Of a stretch of DNA of 64,000 nucleotides, positions 56,091-64,000 are shown piece after piece. A program made the position numbers and the translations under genes. Source of the stretch: Drosophila miranda. Taxonomy: Eukaryota > Arthropoda > Insecta > Diptera > Drosophilidae. The notes below the pieces were generated by a model. The model was not told the DNA's origin. It was given only the letters and a program-made list of their open reading frames with translations, and searched no databases. Numbering within the stretch: the first letter of the stretch is position 1; each line of letters opens with the position of its first letter. The stretch is taken from positions 18,618,913 through 18,682,912 of the forward strand of contig NC_046677.1 of the NCBI RefSeq assembly GCF_003369915.1, in the 5' to 3' direction.

Positions 56091-59000
56091 ATGGAATCTG
56101 TAAGGAATCTAATCTTTATATAAGAATCTACGAGACCGTCAGCATCTCGGCGTTGTTGGTGACTTAAATTTGGATTCGCTGGTATGGTCCGCCGATCCGT
56201 AGTCGTCGGCTATAATGCCGAGCTATGTGCATTTGCCGCACGAAATTCTTTTCTAAATCATGGTTTAAGTGGTTAAATAAAATTTTACACTAGTTTTTGT
56301 TAGTTCGGATATCGATTATCGTGTTATATGTTGCGAGCTGCCTATTGCAGAAGGTACCATTGGTATTTTCAGCTAAATTCCATTGTTTTGGAATGGTCCT
56401 CTCTCCATTGGTTAAGTTAACTTTCGAATAGTATCGGGACAAAGTGGCATGGTGGACATTATGATTATAAAAGCAAATATGCACCGGAAACAGAGTGCAA
56501 TTTAGACAATGTATTGTGAAGCTTCTAAAAAATATAGTAGCACCATGGACGCGTGCAGACTATATTTTGAACGTTTGAAATTGCATTTCCGATCTACTCT
56601 ACGTGTTTTTAATAGGGATTCGACGTCCCATTTTTGTGGACTGTTCTCTTCAACGGAGAGACTCTGCCCTCGTTTTTGAATATTCCCATTCAAATGCAAA
56701 TACCACGTCTGGTTCTATCCCCATGAAAGATGTGTACATACACTCAGATGGGAAAAAGCTGGCGAGAGAAGAGAGGCGGGCGCGTTTTCTAATTAATAAG
56801 GCCACCACCTCGACGCCATCATTGGAATTCTGGCGCGTGGATTCCCGCGTTTTTTTCCTTTCAGCTGTACGAATTTCCCAGCGGCATTTTGCGAAATGCA
56901 AAAACAACAGAGCACACACGCACACCCTGAATAATACGAGAACACAATGGACAGTTGGGAGAGAGTAAGAAAAAATGACGGAAAGAAACAAAGGAGAATA
57001 GAGATATCTCATTATGGACAAAAGCAGGCCAACGAGTCCAAAATGAAAAAATTATGCACCCAAAGATCCGTACAGAAGGCCGTCCATGTCCCCCATCCCT
57101 ACTCATCAACAGGGCCTCTTGACCAGTCGGTCTGCGTATTTACGAATCTGTTTACAGCGCCGGGAACCCGGTTTTCCGCCTCAATTTCAGCCCCTTTTTG
57201 CTGGAGCAACACGAGTGCCAGAAATAATCAAAATATAATAAGCAGGCTCTTGGAGGCGCTGGAAAATGAGGCGCATAATAATTTTCCTTTTGCTTGAGAG
57301 CCCTGTCCTTGTTTTTCTGGCTACGCGATTTATGGTGGCAGGTTCCGGCGTCTGGGCTTGGTGCGGGGTAGCAGGGGTAGGTAAGGTTGGGCAGTCGATC
57401 GGTATACATACATATATGCCTCTTGTAGGGGACTCTGTGCATGGGTACGGGATAAAGTAGAATGGTTAGATTTTCGATTAAATGTAATAAAAATCAAAGC
57501 TGTTCAATATGTTTTAAGTATTAGCTACTTATCGAGAGACCAAAGACTCTAGGTTGAATATGTGCAGGGCAAAAGCTATTCGATTCCGAAATTGATGGCT
57601 CTACCCCGTCAAATTAGGAAATTTTCTGACAACTGATTCAATTTACCATTCACGGTGGTTCACAGACATTTCGGCCTACTTTTCCTTTTCCAACCTCATC
57701 GGCTTTGCACGCTTTGGGTTATCAGCAGTCAGTTCATAAGCTGGATTACTCAAAGGATTTTAAGGCTATCAAAGACAACGCGTTTTTTTTCTGTCCTTAG
57801 AAAACCAAATATCAGCAACTACTATCTGCTCAGCGCCATGCTAATCGGTTGTTGGGGCCACGAGATGGTCAGCGAAAAATAAAGGTACATGGACTGATAT
57901 TTCTGCCTTAATCTGCAAATGTACTCGTAACTGTGCGAGGATGGCCCGCAGGGCGACTAGTTTTTAATAAGTTGGTTGACCAGCCTTTAAGGTTCAGATC
58001 TCCGTGGGAGTTCGCATATTCAAAGGAGTACTCACGTGCTGGGGCCAATAGATGTCCAGTTCAATTTTCGAAGAAGTGAATATAGTGAATGACGGTGGGC
58101 CGCTTTGTGTGTACCTACTCGTATAATCTACAATCCTGAACAACACCACTATGACAGAAAAACGGAAAACAAGAATGGCAGATTGAGACACTGCGTTTGA
58201 TCGTTATGTTTCGAATCGCGAGATTAAGGTGGAAAATATGCACTCACAGCAAAAATTTAAACAGCTATCATGAATCCCAAACAAATATTGAACAAATTTA
58301 GTTAGCCAGTTAAATAAAAAAGGACACTTATACAAAGTGCATAAGTGCTTCTTTTAATAGGTTTTATTTGGTATCCGTGGAAAACCAAACATCAGCCACA
58401 TTTTGAAGCCCATAAACTCCGCTTAAACTTTGTGCGCGAAATTTTGTAGGAGAAATTAGCAAATACAATAGTCAAACACAAATATCTGGGCAATTTGTTT
58501 GACAAATACATAGGTAGGACATGCCCGAATTCCAAAAGCAGAACGAGGCGCGTACATCCTGAAATCGAGCGTGACCCTCGTCAACGTGGATGTCGCAAAC
58601 GGGTATAGATTTTTGTTTCGAGTGTATGCAATATTTGATGTTTTGGCATGGCCTTATTAGATTTATTAAACGCTATGCATCGCCCGAATATTTTGTATTT
58701 TCCTGGCTTTTTATACGAGAAATGGGAACAGGCATTCGAGCATTGGAACGAATCCGTCTCTACATTTTGCGGATAGGCACATGGCTGCCATGCAGTGGAT
58801 TGGATCCACGAAGCACACAAGCAATTAATTAATTTTAATTTTAGCTAAACGCGTGACATGGCTGCTAATCGGTTTTGGGCCCCGACACCTGTTGATCTGC
58901 TGATTGAAAGCTCATTTTCAGCTGTCATTTCCTAGCTAAGTACGAAAATTGGAGCTGAAAATATTGGATATTGGATCCTTGGTCGTTCGTTGCCTGTAAA

Positions 59001-62000
59001 TACACTTTAATCATCGAGAGCCATGCAGATTGAACTTATGTACGTACGGTATGTGCTCTACTGCGTTGTTTTTCATAGGGCTTCTACATGGGCTCTAGTA
59101 GTGGCAATTAAATGTTTTTGGTAAAGCTGAATTAAATGTATGGCTTATGGAGGCTTTGGAGAGCCATGAAAATGCTTTCTGGCCACTGTCATCCTAGCCC
59201 TGAAAAGGGGAAAAGGGGTACGGGATCTCTTCCGTGCTGATGACAAAGCCCGGGAAACCTTGAAAATTTTGAGTGCAGTTTTGGCAGTAGACCACGCTAC
59301 CAAAGCCATAGCCATAGCCACATCCACACTCCCCACCCTAGCTCGTCCCCTGGCCGGAATGCATAATCCATGGGTGTGCGGACGAAGTGGGCGTGGCCGG
59401 TCAGCACTTACTGCCTTCGCTGATTGCGCGTGACAGTTTTCGAGTCAGCAGTTTCGCATTTTACGCACTCACGCGGAAAACTATCTAAAGTTTGGATCTC
59501 CCTACAAATACATTCATATGTATGTATATACATATCCCTATGAACGTGGGGGCTTAGGCACATCAATTTGGATTCGGGACGAGCGTCGCACCATTCAGCA
59601 ATCCACCCTTCCACCCGTACAACGATCAGGCCCCCGCCGTCATCCCCGGGCCAGAGTAAACTCAATTAGCGTTTGCACAAGCTTTTAGCCAAACTAAGTT
59701 ATGATTGCTGTTGGTGTTGGCCCGAACGCTGCGAAATGCATTAGGTTTATGGTGCACTATTCACGGTGGAGTATACTCGGATATTAATTATTTAAAATAC
59801 GTATGCTATGTGTTGTTTTATTGACTAAATTACCAGGACATTTCGTTGGATGGGAGATATAACGAATCGTTCATGCCTCTGGCCACAACAAATCCAAATC
59901 AATTACTTAATTACCCGTAGATGTCTGTGCATATGTACCTGACTGTCCCTGTGATTTATGAGTAAAACTTTTAAGATTTGATTCGCGAAACTATCTTTAC
60001 TTTGCGTACGTGGACCTCCGCGAAGTAATTGAGCCAATGTTGAAATATCACAGTAATCGATTCTCTTGGTATTCACGAGGGCATTCCTCCAGTGTGCAGC
60101 TACCTCCGACATGCCAGTAAAAAGCTCAAAACGTGCCTCCAAGTATGCCGAGCATTTTAATTAAAACTCGTTTTTTGTATCTTGCCCCTCCACCGCTTAG
60201 CCACACGGCCCCTAAGGTGGTCCTACGGTTGTTCCAGCTCGTTCCTTATCTCAATTTAACGGCAGCTGCCGTCGTGCTTGATTACCCCTGTGCTACGCAT
60301 TCGCCTTCGCCTCGGCCTGCACCTCTCGGCTGACGTGCACCACTTGAAAACTTTTCCTCTTGTCATGTGCAAAATGTCCAACACCGTCGTGGTCGACTCC
60401 CTCGTCCTACAGCCTGCCTGGGGGCGAAACAGCTCAGTGCCGGGATGGAAAATCAAATAAGTAGTACAACAAAAAGCAAAAACATAATGGCACATGACTC
60501 GTCGACGGAGAGTCCGCGCTGCAGAGTCCAAGTGAATCGGATAAAGGATTAAAAAGATATTTCTACATAATGTTATGCACAATATTTCTATGTTAGAAGT
60601 CGATTGATGCTTTCTAAAGGTTTCAGCTCTGATAAGAAAGTGTTTCAGTTATGTAGCTCGAGCAGTTCTGGTGCTTTGTATCTATTGCTAATGCTTCGCC
60701 CACATGTCGGTATTAGAACAGTCTGTTATGCGGCACTCAATTGCACTTACGCTGTCACTAAACCATCTCCCGCCGAGCAAGGGAGACGGAGAGCCTTGCA
60801 ATCTGTCATAAGTGGGATTGCAGCCAGGCTGCGTGGGGCCGCCTTGACGCTTTGGAGAGAAAGTGTTCCGGTGTGCCTTCGATGCCGTACAAACGAGCAT
60901 GCAATAAAGATTACCAAGGATTGTTAGACACAAATTGAGCTCAATGATGAGTTATTTGGCAGAGAATCCTTAGTGCTTTCATGCAACTCAAATTGCGAGC
61001 TGAAAAAGTCAGCTTTGTCGAGGGTCCTGCCGAGCTATGCAAGGCTCTCGACGAAACTAAATTATCAGTAAATTAAATCTCAGAAGCCTTTCCCTTTGCC
61101 AACGAGCATGAACATGCAGTCAGATTGTATTGTTTAAAAATACCAGGTACTCGGAGAGCACAGGGCAATATTTGCACCTGCATCAGAAGCAATGTATTCT
61201 TCATCCGGGTCCAGTAGAAGTTTTGCCACTTCCTTCCTGTCTAATGTGGATATCTTGCAACTGTTCTACTCGGGTATCATCCTTACATTACGAAACAGTC
61301 TGGTTTTTTTTTTTTTATTTAATAAGTAAACAAAGCAGAGAGGCTAGATATAAAAGTCTTGTCATCCTGTAATGGGAACGATAAGTTTCGAGTACTACCC
61401 AGAATGGACCTCCTTTCACCTTGAGATGGCAGCACGTGTTTCGGCTCGCCTTTACTTCCTTTTCAGGGATTGTAAACCTGAAATTTCCATTTGCACAACT
61501 GAATGAATCCAGCATTGGCAACTGTCTTATGTTTTCATTAAACGTGGCCGCTTGCCGTCACATTTCCCATTTGCTCTTTTTCACTTTCCCGGGGCTCGAT
61601 TTGGTCGACAAACAAGAAAAGAACAACCACAACGAAGTTTCCATTGTTTACCATTTTTGCCGGATGACTAGTCAGCTCACAAATAGATATTTCGTTTGGA
61701 CAGTATGCATTTCTGTCTAAAATTTGGTGTTGTATGAATGAGACAGTCAAATACATGTACATATGCAAATGTATAAAGCTGCTTCAAGCGGGTTTAGTCT
61801 GTTCGTCCGTATCAGTAGAAGTATATCCTGTTCCAGGAAACCTCTTGAAAAAGCAAGTGGCTTTTGAGTGCGAAAAAACCGTATAAAGATGTGCAATCTT
61901 CATATGAATTAAAGCTGGAACTGGCACTTTTTCAGCAACTTGGGAAAGGTTCGAATTTTATTCTACATACCTTACATTTAAATTGAAGATTCTACTCAAT

Positions 62001-64000
62001 TTTATTTCGTTACATGTACCCGTCTCTTTTGTTACTCCGCATAAGACCACATATAAGCAGTCCATCTTATGATAATGTAAATAATATAAACCTTTTAGCG
62101 GTTCTGCGAAGTAGTTGGGGTTGTAAGTATTGTCCTGTGGCAAAAGTCCTTCAACAGGCACCAACACGAATCATCGTTTAGTGCTCCCTAGTTTTGTATC
62201 GCCTCTGGAGCAGGACGGTGTGGAGCCATTACATTAATTAAATTATATCTGTATGACCCCGTCCCCAATCGTAAAATCCAATACAGTTAATGCATCTGTC
62301 AACACAGCAGTCGCAAAAAGTGTGTAAAAAATGTTCAAAAGCGAAATCACGTACTTAAAGGCAATAAGCATTTTTATATCCAGCCACGTGGGTCCTGCCG
62401 TCAAAACTTCGGCACGGGACGAGCATTCACCCACTCCCCCAGCAGACACACAAACAGATTTCTATTAAAACGCAAATTTCAACAGATTAACACACAGCCG
62501 GCAGTGGGTGGGATTCGCCCAGACAGGCGCGTGTCATTTTCCGTGCAACAATTTGAAACTTTTATAGAGTTTTCGGCTGCCACAGAATCCATCGATGCTT
62601 CTGGACAAGTTTGGGAACACGTTAAACTTTTTACGACTTTTGTAGATGAGCATTTGAGTGCCCAAAATGTATGCCCGACTTCTTTTGCCGAAGATACTCG
62701 TAATGCAGTCAGGAAACGGGAATCAGGACACAGAAGTCAGGAGTCGACGGATAATGAAATTAAAGGCAGCAGCTGCTGCTAATTAACTCCGCCAGTTAAG
62801 CCGTGGGGCAGCGCCAGTTTATAAATTCAAGTTAAAAAAGTAATAAAGAATTTCTGCTGATTGAAAAACACTCTGAGGCTTTGGTTACCCCACGGTTACG
62901 GCTCAGCCTTCATCGCATATTTATAGACTCTGGCCTCCACACACTAGTAGATTTCACGTGCTTTTTATACAATAAATATTTAAATGCCAACTTGGCGTAA
63001 GCGAAGCTAAACTTAAGTAGGACCACACATCTGGCATGAATAAATAGAATGCCCGCCCTTTTTGCAAAAGTAAGTCGAAAAGGTGAGATCCCTCAGAGAG
63101 CAGAAAGGGCGCAAGGGAGCTTAAAGTTTGAAGTCTTCCAAGCGAGAAAAACCCCTTTAAATGGAGCGTAAATTGAAATTTTGGTGCCGCTTTGGACCTG
63201 CAACCTACCACTGCGATTCCCAGCCTGCATTGGATTTTCCAGGCAAAATGCAATTAAAGGGCGGCGGGCGAATTTTGTGACGATTTCCGTGTAACAGTTC
63301 GGGTTTGAGTTCAAGGCATCCCGACCAGTGCTTGTGTGCCGGCTGAGCTCTTGTACCACTTTTATTTAACTAGGCTAAGCGGCTTTGCCAGAAAAACTTT
63401 TCCATACCAAAATCCGCTCGACTTTTGGATAAGTCTAAAGCGCCCGCTCGCCTGCTCGCCTGCTCGCCTTCTTTTATCACCCCGTGACCATGTAGTCGTT
63501 CTAGTGTGGATGTTTGTGCGGATCGTTACTTAATATGGCCAAGACACTCTTTAAATTTGCAACAGTCGCCTGTCATTTCCATACTTTGGTTTGCTTTAGA
63601 GAATTTATACGAGTTTGTGCCAAAACCTTTTGAACCCCAAGGCTGTGTATCCCCCCCCATTGGCAGGAATTCATTTATGACTTCTCCCAATGAAAATAAA
63701 AAGTTATCCATTAAATTAATACTAATCTACCTGAAATGTTATCAGTATCTTTAGCTTTCATGCATTTTCCTCAGTTGTTGACCCGACTGTATGCGACTCT
63801 AGCGGTTCTATTCGGTCGATTGGGTGATTGGTGCCTGGGATTTTTCCACTTGATGGTGCATGTCAATATTCTAAAAGCATACTAAACGATGAGCGTATGT
63901 TGCCAGACACTTGGACTCTTTTTCTTCCTAAATGATTTAATGTACATTTAATTACAATTTATTGACAATCACATATGTATGTCGACCTGCAGCCTGCATG
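56091..64000. other. Non-coding stretch to the right edge, no gene identified
   Basis: AT-rich with simple repeats (CTCGCCTG at about 63447, TATGTATATACATA near 59518, a poly-T run at about 61303) and no frame with family features. The final bases GTCGACCTGCAG match a common cloning polylinker; see findings. Confidence 0.4.

Noticed and set aside
62504-62782. 92-codon plus-strand frame ending in SSCC
   Set aside because: Starts at GTG, no domain and no promoter context.
1-64000. tRNA, rRNA or microRNA genes
   Set aside because: I looked for T-arm-type GGTTCGANTCC boxes and for cloverleaf halves and found none; microRNA hairpins cannot be judged without folding.

Overview
The window is nuclear DNA from a Drosophila fly, most likely Muller element B (the equivalent of melanogaster 2L, around 32B). 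The obscura species group is a reasonable guess from the repeat content but is not proven. The basis is gene content (the porin/VDAC cluster, Aurora B, Stam and a LENG8 homologue), short Drosophila-type introns, core-promoter Motif 1 and Motif 6 pairs, and INE-1/DINE-1-like and LOA/TRIM-like mobile elements.

The left third (1-30 kb) is gene-dense. It holds, in order: the 5' end of a LENG8-type gene (minus, runs off the left edge); a nearly complete non-LTR retrotransposon (2711-7936); a DINE-1-like copy; a minus-strand tandem cluster of three mitochondrial porin genes (a divergent porin-like gene, Porin2 and porin); a second and a third DINE-1-like copy; a plus-strand SET/MYND gene of the SmydA type with two alternative MYND-bearing first exons; a minus-strand ZDHHC3/7-like palmitoyltransferase; Aurora B kinase (minus); and Stam (plus). 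I rebuilt every exon boundary by hand. All six complete multi-exon genes close in frame: porin 282 aa, Porin2 297 aa, porin-like 350 aa, SmydA 506 or 504 aa, DHHC 275 aa, Aurora B 329 aa, Stam 681 aa (seven products from six genes plus the alternative isoform).

From about 30 to 64 kb the DNA is gene-poor. It contains two dispersed, decayed copies of a nardilysin-like segment, a short reverse-transcriptase relic, a small intronless secreted-protein ORF (37.9-38.4 kb), a fourth DINE-1-like copy carrying about 1.1 kb of a 39-bp AT-rich minisatellite (48.1-49.2 kb), an intronless coiled-coil ORF preceded by a 59-codon ORF (52.0-52.7 kb), and a 3.1-kb inverted repeat (53.0-56.1 kb). The rest is AT-rich, with many short repeats such as TACATA and poly-T, and shows no gene I can support. 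It may be intergenic or the intron of a gene whose exons lie outside.

The genes do not form one pathway. The porin cluster encodes outer-mitochondrial-membrane channels, Stam and the DHHC enzyme act in membrane traffic, and Aurora B acts in mitosis. Five of the promoters share the same Motif 1/Motif 6 arrangement. The best candidates for something unusual are the inverted repeat at 53.0-56.1 kb (gene-like arms with conserved introns around inverted tandem repeats; a possible hairpin-RNA locus), the duplicated MYND exon of the SmydA gene, and the minisatellite inside the fourth DINE-1 copy.
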